DNA of 64,000 nt, from contig JAJVDF010000410.1 of the NCBI GenBank assembly GCA_022410635.1, positions 390,617 to 454,616 on the forward strand. The letters are read 5' to 3'. Source of the stretch: Tretioscincus oriximinensis (Eukaryota; Chordata; Lepidosauria; Squamata; Gymnophthalmidae). Below are positions 1 to 11,640 of the stretch, one piece after another (positions within the stretch are counted from its first letter, which is position 1; every line of letters begins with the position of its first letter). The position numbers and the translations under genes are program-made. The notes under the pieces were generated by a model. It saw only the letters and a program-made list of their open reading frames with translations, was not told the DNA's origin and did not search any database.

Positions 1-1860
1 ACAATAAAAATATTATTATCTTCTTACTACTACCGGTAGCTATATTTAGCCTAAATATGGCCCTGATAACAGGTCTCATTATTTCATGGCAGATAGAAGG
101 GGAAGCTATCAAAGAAGTGTCACCTCTTATTTTTTAGGTTCAAGTATCATTACAAAGAGCAACTGCAGCCATTTGAAATAAATTAATAAATTAATACCTT
201 CCTACCTACCTACACGCATATATGTATACATGCATACATACATACCAAACATACCAAACATATAACAAAACACTGCTTGGAAGGAGTGATGGCAAATCTA
301 AACATAATCAAAACAATGTGTTTTTTTTCCTAATAGTGAAGTATGGCTGTGAAAATTAGACCACAAGGAATGTTGAATGCCCCCCAAAATGATGCTTTGA
401 ACTATGGTGCTGGAGAAAGCCTTTTGAGATCCTTGGATTGAAAGGAGGTCAAATCAGTTAATACTAAAGGAAATCAACCCTGACTGTTGGTTGGAAGGAC
501 AAATACTGAAATTGAAACTCAGATACACATAATGGGAGAAAAGAGCTCACTGAAAACTATCTTGACACTGGAAAAGATTAAAGGAAGAAAGAAAAAATGT
601 CAGCCAAGGGATATCATCATGGAAGAAACATGTGCTTGGACAGATATTGGGAGGGAGTGGAAGACAGAGAGTTCTGACATATTATGGTCTACGGGCCATG
701 AAGTCTCAGACCTGAACAAACACGTGAACAACAAGAAAACATCAAAAGGAATTCCCCCACACCTCCTCTCACTTGAGGCACTTAGTGCTTTTGACAGTGC
801 TCAGGTTTACTCAAGGTGCTGCAGATACAAAATTCCTGGCAATCTTTCAGTTCATATATGAAGCAGCACAAACTGATTGTTGTGCAAGATTTTGTTTTGC
901 TTTGATTGTGAGTAACAGCTTGACAGAACAGTGACTGAAAAAGATTGGTGATCCATACCAACTGTCATCTGTACTGTCAAAATGTATATTTGTACTATAA
1001 AGGCCATATCAGGAACAGAGCCAACATCAGAAGGCACTCTTTGTAAAGCGACATGGAGCTGCAACCCTTGCTAAACTGTGTAGTGAGCAAGTAAAAAACT
1101 GCTCTAAAGGTGTATAACAGAAACTATGTACACACAAATAGCATTTCCTTCCAAAATGTTTGTGTACATTTGATCATCTGCTTTTAGATTAGGCTAAGAA
1201 GGGGTGATTGATCAAAATACATTTCAAGGCTCTATTCACGTACAAACCAACACTAGGTTTTTAAGTGCTGCACTCCATGCTGAATGCAGCAATGAAATCT
1301 TAACAATGGGACATTTTTGGATAGCTGTCATGAGGTTACAGTCATAGGGTTGGAGGAGAACCAGGTAAATCTTCCCTTGCCTAACTATTGTAGAAAAAAA
1401 TGAAAAGGGCTGATGTGGAAATGTGTATTTAAATGGGGAAAAGGCTGGAAATGGAACCCTTTCCTAATCAAATACATTACTTAAGAACTCCTCCAGCTGT
1501 TTATTAGATATGGAAGAGTTTCCAGCCTTCCTCTCCCCCCTCCCCCCAGAAGTGGATGTTTACACCCTAAAAAAAATAAAATCTGCCTTAGGCCTCACAG
1601 GCAAAAGAAATGGGATTTGGTCTTGGAAGTGGACTGAGATGAGAAAAAAAAATCAATATCTTTTATTTGGTCTTAATTCACTTCTGACAGAATCCATTTT
1701 TAGTCCTGTTTCAAAAGTCTCCCTGGACATGGCCAAAGAGTTCCATAGTTCAGAAGAGACTTGAAGAAAAGAAGTCTTAGACCTTTCCATACTGGGCCTT
1801 GTTTGGAATAAGGACTTCCCATCTGTATGCTGCTGCAGACTATAACATCTCTATCTGAGA
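1..1860. other. CDH18 3' flank, no gene seen
   Basis: AT-rich sequence with a cytosine/purine microsatellite near 183-262 (cctacctacc, then catacatac). Open frames here, such as 487-861, lack any family signature or codon structure, and I regard them as chance. Confidence 0.6.
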
Positions 1861-1867
1861 ACAGTAT

Positions 1868-2180
1868 ATAAGAAGAAGAAGAAGAACTGAGTTCTTATAC
1901 CCCACTTTTCTCACCTTTCAAAGGGACTCAAAGTGGCTTACAAGGGTATTTTTGCCCGAAGGCTCACATTCTCTCTTCCCCACCAGGCTGTGGTGGTTCC
2001 CATGTATCTACTTGCAGTCAGTTGCAATTTCTTGCAATTCATGCTTTCGAATAGCTGGGTTGGCTAGAGCTACAGGCTAGTGGAAGGTCCTCACCCCTCC
2101 CCACGTCCCACAAAGGGCTTCGAAACCCCATCTCCCAGCTGAGAGACGGATTCCTTAGCAACTGAGCTATCTGTGCCTGC
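1868..2180 (-). mobile_element. tRNA-derived SINE, copy 1
   Basis: Read on the minus strand, it has a tRNA-like head with an A box (agctcagttgctaagga) and a B-box-like ggtttcgaag. A middle domain follows (attgcaagaaattgcaac), then a tail (tttgagtccctttgaaagg) ending in a (TTC)n run. Four other copies are in the window. It is mobilised by a LINE partner, most likely sharing the tail. Confidence 0.85.
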
Positions 2181-3045
2181 TATAAAAAGGCACTTGTTCT
2201 GGAAAGGATTCTGGAATAAGGCTCAGTGTGGAAAGGGTCTTAGTCTGACTCTCTACACACAAGATCACACTGTTCTCAGGCCAAATTGGATAATGTTATT
2301 AATTATTGCTGCTGTCATCTTTCTTTGTTTGCTACTGATGATCCCTATTGATGACTTTTGTTCTTTACAGGACTCAACAGTGACAGAATGAAAACAGCCT
2401 TACGAAGGCACTCTGAGTGTAATTGGATGAAATATATTACAGAAGACATAGGAGGGAGAGAGACAGACATTGAAACTTCAAATAACCAAAGCCTGCCTAA
2501 TGTAGCTAAGAACTATGGGAGCTTCCATAATAATAATAAAAAAACCTTTACAAATCTTGCAGAACTCTATGCATATTGTCCCATATTAAATCCAAGAATC
2601 ACCACCAGTATATTAAATTGTTTTTCTCCTGTCAAAAAAAAAATTAGGAAGGAAGGGAGAATCTAAGTCTTCTCATCCCACTTATGATTGTCAGCAGCAT
2701 TGAGTTTAGACAGCACAAGCCTTCTGCAAGTTCCCTCTCCTTAGAGGTGGCTCCTACCATGGCAGCAACTGGTGAATGCCCCCCACCTGCAGCCTTTAGT
2801 AGGTGGTACTGGAACAGAACCATCCAGAGCTGTGCTCCAGAATAGCATGTAGCACATTGGCAATTCAAATTGAACCATATGTTATAGGGATAATCATCCC
2901 TTTAGCTTCCAGGCAGCGCATGAATATCCCAAGGTGCTGGCCATCAGCCTCAGCTATTAACTAACATATTTTCTAGATGTCTAGAAACACTCAAGAAAAG
3001 GAAATAAAAACCCTTTATGCTTGTGCAATACCTAGTAATACCATT
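2181..3045. other. Intergenic, nothing recognised
   Basis: No gene, RNA gene or repeat family was recognised. The short open frames have no recognisable domains. Confidence 0.5.
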
Positions 3046-3085
3046 AAAGAAGAAGAGTTGGGCTTTATACCCCACTTTCCCTGGA
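3046..3085 (-). mobile_element. SINE tail fragment
   Basis: The aagaagaagagttgggcttt and ataccccactttccct stretch matches only the 3' tail type of the local SINEs, in minus orientation. Confidence 0.5.
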
Positions 3086-3479
3086 CAGAAAATCATTTTT
3101 TTCTGAAACTGCAACAGGAACATTTCTGAAGCTGCTTCTTCTGCCACATCCTCCTACAGAGATGTTTTAGAACTGGCTACTTGGACTGGGGTAGAAGATA
3201 GAAAACCATCTTCCCTGGAGCTGTAGCAATTTGGCTCCCTCTCCTACGTCCTCGATTATTTATTCCACTATAACTGGATATTCTGCAGTAAAGCACTATG
3301 AGGATGGATTTATTCCAGAATATCCGCATATTTTAATCTTGTAATATTTTTTGCTGTTGTTTAGTTGCTTTTAATATTGAACTTAGTATTATATTTTGTA
3401 TTTTTGTACAATTTGTGCAGCTATGAACACTGTTAGGGCTATATAAATAAGTGTTAATAACAATTCCAAATAACAAATG

Positions 3480-3665
3480 AAACCTTCTGTTCTTCTCTTC
3501 ATAATGAACACCTTGTGATATAGATGGGGCTGAGAGAGCTCTGAAAAACTGTTGATTAGTTCAAGATCACCCAACTGGCTTCATGGAAGAGTGAAGACTT
3601 GAACTGAGAGGCTACAAGAAAAGTAACTGATATTCTAACCCATAGACCAGACTGGCTCTCTCAGT
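3480..3665 (-). mobile_element. Second SINE type (MIR-like squamate SINE), decayed
   Basis: The minus strand reads a degraded version of the common reptilian sequence with 'gccagttgggtgatcttgaa', then 'agctctctcagccccatc' and a closing aggtgttcat-like part. The copy at 63394-63612 is the same type in the opposite orientation. Family naming is from memory. Confidence 0.6.
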
Positions 3666-4559
3666 AATCTATATTTTCTGCAAAGTGCTGGTAGTAATCC
3701 TGATCTAATCCATAGAGAGATTGAGCTCTCTAATCTGGGATAGTTGAACACCATAGTAACCAACGTATTCTGAATTAAACAGTGGTTCATCCACATGTAG
3801 ATTAGATACCAGTGAGAATGTGTGTGGCTGCATGGTTCATGTATATTTCCACAACTAATCCAGATTAAGGAGATTTACACTACATAGCCAAAAACATTGC
3901 GCTCTCTCTCACACACACATATACAAACACAAGTGAATGCAAGTATAGCTGTTCTGGAACAGAAGACAGTTCACACAGTAACTCTATTTATGGTTGTTTA
4001 AGTTGCCATACATGGATGTACAATTTCTAGTGAGAGCTCTATCTAGTGGTAATTATATTAACAGGTAAAGAGTAGGATCATGTGATAAAAACCTAGGCTT
4101 ATTATTGGATAGCTTACTCTCCATTTTTGGAGAATATTCTAGGAGGGAAACTCCATTTTCTCAGTTTAGTTGCCTAGCATAGCTGGTAAGCAATCTTTAT
4201 TTTTGTACTGTAAACTTAATTATTAGATATATTTGTTTAATGATGTCTGATGCAAAGAATTTATAAGTTGTGTTATATTTAAGTGAATATATACATATAT
4301 TAGTCTAAGCCCTTTGTAGATTATTGTTACATTGATTCCTGTTTATGCTTGTTTCAGTTTCACCTTGCCTGTTTCCAAATAAAGTAGACTTCGGTTAAAC
4401 AGTCTCTTTTACTGGGAGCAGGGAGGTTCATCTGCATATCGGAATACACACTATGTTTACGTGTAGGAAGACAGAACAATAGCACTTTTGGCAAAATACT
4501 GTAGCACAGTAAATGCATACACAGTGAAATAAACAAAGGGAGGGAACTCCAGAAATCAT
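3666..4559. other. Intergenic, nothing firm
   Basis: A stretch near 3876-3905 (acactacatagccaaaaac) faintly resembles a Tc1 inverted terminus, but no partner terminus was found. Nothing else was recognised. Confidence 0.4.
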
Positions 4560-4770
4560 TGACAGAAAAGCCTCTAGCCACTTCCACACACGGTTCTCCT
4601 TCCAGATTGGTAGGATCAGAATGCCTGCTCCATGTAAGACAATGGAGCTTTTGCTGTTCTCTTGAGAGCCTCTCAGGGAAAATCTCCTTTGTCGTGAAAT
4701 AGCAGATTGCTGATGATTTTCAACATCAGCCCGAAATGGTTGCTGCTTCCATAGGAAGCTGCCTGCAGCC
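4560..4770. repeat. Unclassified dispersed repeat, copy A
   Basis: It shares blocks with 43785-43940 in the same order: cacttccacacacggttctc, then ggttggtaggatc-like, a gcctcc/gcctgctccat block, a gaaatarcagat block and the ctgctgcttc block. Class unknown; orientation not assigned. Confidence 0.55.
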
Positions 4771-6517
4771 ATAGTGTGTGACTGCCATCATAGGTTTAGA
4801 AACCCAATTCTAATGCCAGGTGTAAACCCAATTTCGTGTTTTACCCCTTAGTGTGGAAGGGACCTCCGTCTGGTAGTCAAAACCATGCCGGAGTACCCTC
4901 ATGGAGATGTGCCAGATTAGTTTGAACCCATTTGAATGCATATTCAAAAAGTTTGAATTCAGACTAAATACTGACTGTTCAAAAGTAGAATTAGAGTTCA
5001 AACCAAAGTGCTCTAATGAACCAAATAAACAACATCTGTTCAACTGAGGTCTGAATGTGTTTAAAGTTACTTCAATTGAAACAGAAACAATACTGTTAAG
5101 AAAAAGAAAAGAACTTGAACCAAACCAACTCCTGCTGGCTTGATTCAAAACAAACATGGAAAAATCATGCACATCTCTGTGCATCAGATGACATAGAGGA
5201 ACAATGTTAGCATTCTGTTCAGCTCTGGCTTTGGTTCTCCCTGTTTTCCCAATAACGGATAGGAACACTGAACCTGCCAAGAATTTGCAGAAGTGAATTT
5301 TCTACACAATCAAGAAGATCACTCTGTTTGAGATTGTGAATATAAGTAAAGAATATAAAACTTGAGTATAACAATTCTTGTATATCGTACAATAAACTTT
5401 TAATGACTTATGAAAGGCCAGCCTTTTGAATAGTGGACCTTGATGCTCCCTGTCACTTCCCATTTATGCTGCAAAAGAGAAATAAATAAATAATAAAATC
5501 AGATATCACATAATCTTGCCTATGGCTTATTTCAGCTGCAGGTGCTTTGTAGGAAGTGTCTTCTTTCATCCTACATTTGTACAGAAGAAGACAATCATGT
5601 ATGACTTTAAAAAGTTGACTCTGGTGGACAGCCTACAACTTAACAGTTTGCATGCAAATTGTCAGACTCCTGGAAGTCTGCCAAGATCTAGGGATACTTT
5701 CTTCAGCATTCTCTGTTAACTTCTTGTTCTGTCATTGATAGAGCATCAGAGGAAAAACTCAGGGTCTAAAATGGCTGGTAGAAATGCACAAAGGAAAACA
5801 GATGAATAAATACATACTGTACATAAATAGATACATGCAACAAGAATATTTGTAAGGGGAGGCATCATTTTCTGCCTTCTCATTCAATCTCATAAAAGCT
5901 CTGATTTATTATGTTCCACTCTATACTCAAAGATCTCAGAGTGGATCACGTTTTTTNAAAAAAGCAAAATATAAAACAGATTAAAATAGAACAATTAAAA
6001 ATAGAGCAGTGCTTTCAAGTATTCGCTCATGCTGCAAATATTCTTGACAATATAGTATTCTTACCTATCTAGATGCAGTTGCTAGGTGCCATCATCCTCA
6101 GATGAGGTGCCATGTATGTGCAAATGCTGAAAACAATGCACAAATGGCACCAAACAGATACATCATAGGTATTTCACATTTTTTATTATGCTTATATACT
6201 ATTGGGGGGGGGGGGGGCACCTTGTATAGGTGCACTGACACACTGGTGAAATACCTGAATGTACAGTGCCAGATGACAGTAAATAGCACACTTACTTTGT
6301 ACTCATCATGCCATTGCCTCATACAGCAGCCTTGTGCATGTACAAACACCATTGTTTGGGGAGATAGGGGTGGGAGTGGGTGATACATTATATTTTCCAA
6401 ATCAAAGCGGGGACACTTTGATCTACTCTTTCATATGTTTTCTATTGTTGATTGACCATCCTAAAAACATTCAGAAGTAAAATTATTGTGTCTTTCCTGA
6501 TTATTCTTGTACAGACA
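4771..6517. other. Intergenic with minor repeats
   Basis: 4900-5150 is dense in TTGAA/GTTCAA-type motifs and is probably a decayed repeat. 5895-6000 looks like an antisense SINE/L2-type tail and contains an N at 5957. 6204-6218 is a run of G. Confidence 0.4.
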
Positions 6518-6808
6518 CAAATGGCTCAGTCAACTAACTGCAGGTCTTTTATCTGAGAGATTGGGCTTTGAGGCCCTGTGTCAGACGTGCAAAGGGGTGT
6601 GTCCACCCAGCTATTTGAAAGCAAGAATTGCAAGAAATTGCAACAGACTGTAACTAGATAAATGGGAATCACCAAAGCGTGGTGAGGAAGATAGAATGTA
6701 AGTCTTTGGGTGAAAAATAACCTTGTAAGCTGCTTTGAGTCCCTTCGGGTGAAATAACAGGGGTGTAAAAACCTAGTTCTTCTTTTTCGTCTCCTTCTTC
6801 TTCTTTAT
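6518..6808 (+). mobile_element. tRNA-derived SINE, copy 2 (diverged)
   Basis: It begins near atggctcagtcaactaac. It keeps the aattgcaagaaattgcaac core and the gctgctttgagtcccttcgg tail, and ends in a T/C-rich run. It is clearly the same family as 32376-32692 but much more diverged, so it is an older copy. Confidence 0.75.
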
Positions 6809-7285
6809 TAACATGGTGATTTCTAATTGGAATTTCAATTGTCCAGGACTATTGAGAAATCAACAGCCTATTACAGTGGCAAAAAAGATATTTATTTTGT
6901 TAAAAATTATGTATGATTAAAAAATAGTGTCCATTTTGTTTATTAAAAGAAAATATGACAACATTGAACAATACTTGGTTGCAGAGGAGTGGGGGGATTT
7001 TGGCCATAGTTCCATTAATATTACAGTTCTCACATTTTTACACTTAGTAATAAAATATGACCCAGATTTATGATGTTGCTCTTAGTTTTATCTTTAAATA
7101 TGGTTATACAATGAAGTCAATTGCTTGGAGGTCAGTAGCTCCAAAGCAGTTGTCCATGGCAACAAACTCAGAGCTTTTTTCTGCTATTCAATCAACTCCC
7201 ACGCTATTCAGGTTTCATATCAACTTGAAGGAAAATATACATTACATAAATTGGCAAATAGAGTCCACATTTTTAAATGGAGAGT

Positions 7286-7370
7286 TATACACTATATTGC
7301 CCAAAGTATTTGCTCACCTCATGCACAAGTGAATGCATTTATGAGTGAATATTTTGGGCAATATCAGGAA
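7286..7370. mobile_element. Short palindromic Tc1/mariner-type MITE
   Basis: The left arm reads actatattgcccaaagtatt and the right arm is the near-exact inverse (gaatattttgggcaatat). The terminus resembles the familiar Tc1-like 'actatattgccaaaagtatt' ends. At about 85 bp it can only be a non-autonomous foldback. Confidence 0.6.
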
Positions 7371-8273
7371 TATATGATATTTCTGAAGCAAAACTATCAG
7401 ATAAAGGATATTTCCTTTTTTTCTTTTTAACAATCACCATCTAACAGTACGTATCACAAACACTATGAAGTTTTGTGAAATGACCACAGACACTATCATA
7501 ACTTCCCATCCAGATAAAACACACCTTGAGCCCCCATTTTTTAGAACATATGAATAGGTCCATATAAAAATATAATAAAAAGAAACATTCTGAATTTACT
7601 GTTTCAAGAGGATGAAATAATAGCTGTTCTGTCAGGAAATAGCAGATCTTCTTGAAGAAATGCACTTCACACACAGAGAAAATTGCTTCATAAAGCATCC
7701 ACTGATAGGCAATTCCTATAGTTACCGCAAAGATGGGTGGGGAGTTTTGTACCTTTAATACAGCTTCTGGTGAAAAAACCCTTTTTAACATTAGTGCAAA
7801 ATTCCTGACATGTTTTTTTCTTTTCTCACTCAAAATATATCTAATCTAAATTACAAATGTTACTTTATTTCGGATGGATCTACTTATGTGGGCAACATGC
7901 TGAGAAAAACACTATAGCCTATGCGTCTTCTCAATGTAATGATGTGTTGTTTTCACACTTCTCCTTCATGACTGCCCAAAAATGTAGTCAAGGCAAATTT
8001 TGCCTAGCTGAGATGTTTCCAGTTGAAGGTGTCTTTAGCAAAAATAGGGAATGGATTGGGCCATTTCTTACGTCTAAGAAAACAATGCCTTGTAATGCAG
8101 TTCAAAAAATGTGGCTCAGAGAACTTGCTTGAATAGCAAAAACAACTTTATGGCAGAAAAGCATGAGTTGGTATTGCAAGAGAGTTCCTATCATACTTTA
8201 ACAGCTTTGTAATAAATGTGGGTTAAACACATGCCCACGTACTCATTGCTTGTATCGAAAGGGTATGTTAATA
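7371..8273. other. Intergenic, nothing recognised
   Basis: No element or gene recognised. Confidence 0.4.
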
Positions 8274-8342
8274 GTGTAGGTAGCAGACATTCAATTGTGT
8301 AGGTAGCAGACATTCAATTGTGTAGGTAGCAGACATTCAATT
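8274..8342. repeat. Perfect 23-bp tandem repeat, three units
   Basis: Three identical 23-bp units starting gtgtaggtagcagacattca occupy positions 8274, 8297 and 8320. No mismatch between units is visible. Confidence 0.95.
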
Positions 8343-9907
8343 GACCATTTTTCTGTCTTGAATATGAGGTTTCACGTTTCAGGGGCATACGAGCTACCCC
8401 TTTCTAAACCAGTAATAAAGTTTATCACGAAACGTATAAGCCTTTTACTGTTCTTGATAGTTAATGTAGCATTTATGAAAAGAAGAATTTACAGGATTCA
8501 ACAGACTAATGCATATGTATACATGTTCTAGATTTTAATGAATTTATACAGCTTCCTGGATAACTTGTGGAAAATAGTTTCCAATTATACTTGAGAAAGT
8601 GGAATTTAGGATTCCATCATTTGTTCTTCCGTGTTCCAAAAAGTTGACAGACCAGGTAGGAGTCAAAATTACCTGGAAAATGAAAAATATAACTCTTTTG
8701 TAAAACCTAAATATACTAATTTGTTGGTCTGTAAACATAGTATTCCTCTTTATTTGAATCAAGTGTTTTTCTTTCTCTATCAAAATTATACTAGCAGATT
8801 CCCTGACTACAATCTAGCTTGAAAAAGAGTGGTTCCCTCTATACCTATTGAAATGACATTTAGGGAAAAAGCATGCATGTGTAGGTTTGCCACATATAAC
8901 TGTGCAGATTTAGCTGCGGTAGCTGCGGTAGCACTAGGAAGGGCTGTCACAGTGCCTTTCTTGACTAGTATTTCTATGCAGTTTCCATAGTGGGATATCC
9001 ACCAATTGCCATGTGGCCATCCCATGCTGCTACAGGATCAGGGGCTGAGAATTGTTCACACACCATTCTCTTTCTTCTTTCATGGATATTCTGTGCTAGA
9101 AAAGGTGGTTCAGGGAGGAGTTGGGAATAGGGTTAACACCCCACACCCCCCAAATAAAAGGACAGATGAGGAATTTTGCAACTTTAATAGGTGTGGGAAA
9201 GTGGTTTTGGTTTTCAACTAAATGCAACAGGCATTACAAGTTACATCTGGTGAACATTCCTTATTTTCCACACTCATTAAAGCTGAAAAACTGGGTATTT
9301 GCCCCCAAGACAGAAAACAAAGCAATGATTCAAAAGGACATTCAAAAACACTGCATGGCAAGCTTTGGCAGATCTGATTCTTGGCTACCATTTGGTCAGT
9401 TTGTGCATTTCAATCAGATTAGAGCTTCAGGATCTTTTCCTCCTATTTATCTATATATGTAGATAAGGGAACATATCCAAAATGCTTGCAACTTAAAAGC
9501 AGGGAGGAAACACAGTGTTCTCCAGATGAATAAATGGGGACATATACCAGTCAATGGCAATTTCCTTTTCTATTGCCAGGAGCTGATAATTTGCCAAGCT
9601 ATTTGCTCAAGTCAATAAGGATACAAGCAATTGATGAGCAATGAATGCTGCCTTTTAACTGACAAGCAGATTGTATCAAGGTATCTTAAGACATCCTTTC
9701 TTCCTTTGAACACTGTCCCATTCATCTAGTGCCAAAGAAGAGAAACAGAAGTGGAAAATCCCAAGTTCTAATGTGAACATACTGATAGATAAATCTAAGA
9801 GAAAGATACAACCTTCAATCCTCTGGTATGATTTTTATTCACCCCAGCATAAAGAGGTGGAATTGCTGACAGGGGGAAGAACAAGTATTTGCTTCCTATC
9901 ACCTTCA
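8343..9907. other. Intergenic, nothing recognised
   Basis: No gene or repeat family recognised apart from a nine-base duplication (agctgcggt) near 8911-8930. Confidence 0.4.
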
Positions 9908-11640
9908 TAAGAACATAAGAGAAGCCGTGCTGAATCGGGCCAGAGCCCATCTAGACCAACATTCTGTCTCACACAGAGGCCCACCAATTGCACCTGGGCA
10001 GTCTAGAATAGAAGAAAGCAAAATCTTCAACTGTTCTCAATGCCCTGAAAATGGCATTTCAGGAATACAGCCTGTTGCTCCATCTTGGAGGCGGTATCAA
10101 GACGTTCAACTTAGTAGCTGTTTATACCATTGGCTTACATGAACTTGTCTAATCCTGTCTTAAAGCTATCCAGGCTGCTAGCTACCACCACCTCTTCTGG
10201 AAGTAAATTCCAAAGACGGATGACCATCTGGGTGAAAAAATGCTTACCCTTGTCGGTCCTCACTCTTCTGCTCATCAATGTCCAAGTGTTATGCGATAGA
10301 GAAAACTATTTTTCTCTATTCACCTTATCCATCATACATGATTTTATACACTTCAATCAGATTACTTCACAAATGCTGTCTTTTGAGGCTAAAGAGGCCC
10401 AGACATTGCAGCCGGATTTCATAAGAGAAGTGCTCCAGACCTTTGATCATTCTTGTTGCCCTTTTGTGCACTTTCCCTGGTTCCACAATATCCTTTGTGA
10501 GATATGGTGACCAGAATTGTACATAGTATTCCAAGTGAGGCCTCACCACAGATTTATAAAGAGGCAAAACAACACTTGCTGACTTGTTTTTAATTCCCTT
10601 ACTAATTATCCCTAACATTGAATTTGCTTTTTTCACTGCTGCACACTGGGACAATACCATCAAACATCCACCAACACCCCAAGATCCATTTCCTGTCTGT
10701 CACAGAAAGCTTGGTTCCCATTAGTCGGTAGAAGTAATTAGTGTTCTTTGCCCCTACGTGCATGACTTTGCACTTGCTTAAATTGAAGTGCATTAGCCAC
10801 TTTGTTGCCCACTCCCCCAATTTCAATAGATCACTCTGGAGCTCCTTGAAATCACTTTCAGTTTTCACTACCCTGTTTAGTGTCATCAGCAAACTTGGCT
10901 ATTTCACTATTTACCTCAGCATCTAGATCGTTTATGAATATATTGAAAAGAAGAGGCCCTAGTACAGACCCCTGGAGTACTTCACTTCTCATTTCATTCC
11001 ACTCTGAGAACTGTCAATTCACTACTACCCTCTGTTTTCAATCTTTTAGACAGTTTCCTATTGAGGACAAGGTCTGTCCTCTTATACTATGAGCGTGGAG
11101 CTTTTCTAGAAGTCTTTGATGAGAGACTTTATCAAAAGCCTTCTGAAAGTTTAGATAGACAACATCAATTGGATTCCCTTCATCCATGTATTTATTAACA
11201 CACTCAAAGAATTCTAACAAGTTTGTAAGACGTGATTTACCTTTGTGGAAGCCTTGCTGAGTTTCATTCAGCAGTGCATGCTTCTCCATGTGTTTAGTAA
11301 TTTTATCCTTGATTATTGTTTCCAACACTTTACCTAGAACTGATGTTAAACTGACAGGTTTATAATTCCCGTGACCACACTGGCATCCTTTTTTGAAGAC
11401 TGGTGTTACTTTAGCTACTCTCCAGTCTACTGGCACATTGCATGTTCTCAAATAAATATTTTGGCTAGAAGTTCAGCAATTTCACATTTGAGTTCTTTAA
11501 GAATTCTGGGATGAATGCCATCTGGTCCCTGGGATTTATTAATGTTCAGCTTATTAAGACTAGCAAGGACCTCCTTCCTTGTTATCTCTGATCTTCATCT
11601 TTACTGATAGATTCAGAACACACCTAAATCTGCTTTTGTT
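9908..11640 (-). mobile_element. CR1-type LINE, 5'-truncated, about 1.7 kb
   Basis: This is the longest LINE copy in the window. The minus strand holds broken pieces of a non-LTR reverse transcriptase. At 11451-11038 the blocks VTPVFKKG, YKPVSLTSVLGKVLE, GFHKGKSRLTNLLEF and NFQKAFDKVSH are seen. The catalytic FADD motif is at about 10882-10893, followed by NLSKCKVMHVG, and then the C-terminal VVRPHLEYYVQFWSP block (10663-10367). A 3' UTR follows, ending with the reverse of aagaacataagagaa. Frame changes between the blocks show it is dead. The lower end is the true 3' end; the 5' end is truncated, as is typical of LINEs. Confidence 0.9.
10367..11451 (-). pseudogene. CR1 reverse transcriptase remnant
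   Basis: Reverse transcriptase motif blocks are spread over at least three frames with intervening stops, so no functional enzyme is encoded. The enzyme would copy LINE RNA into the genome by target-primed reverse transcription. The FADD active-site motif is still readable near 10882-10893, but the frame shifts immediately next to it. The endonuclease part is absent. Confidence 0.88.

Noticed and set aside
487..861. 124-residue open frame
   Set aside because: No family signature, and it lies in AT-rich flank; taken as a chance frame.
2358..2666. 102-residue open frame after the SINE
   Set aside because: No domain and no conserved pattern visible.
3876..3960. Tc1-like terminus (acactacatagcc)
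   Set aside because: No inverted partner found; similarity too short.
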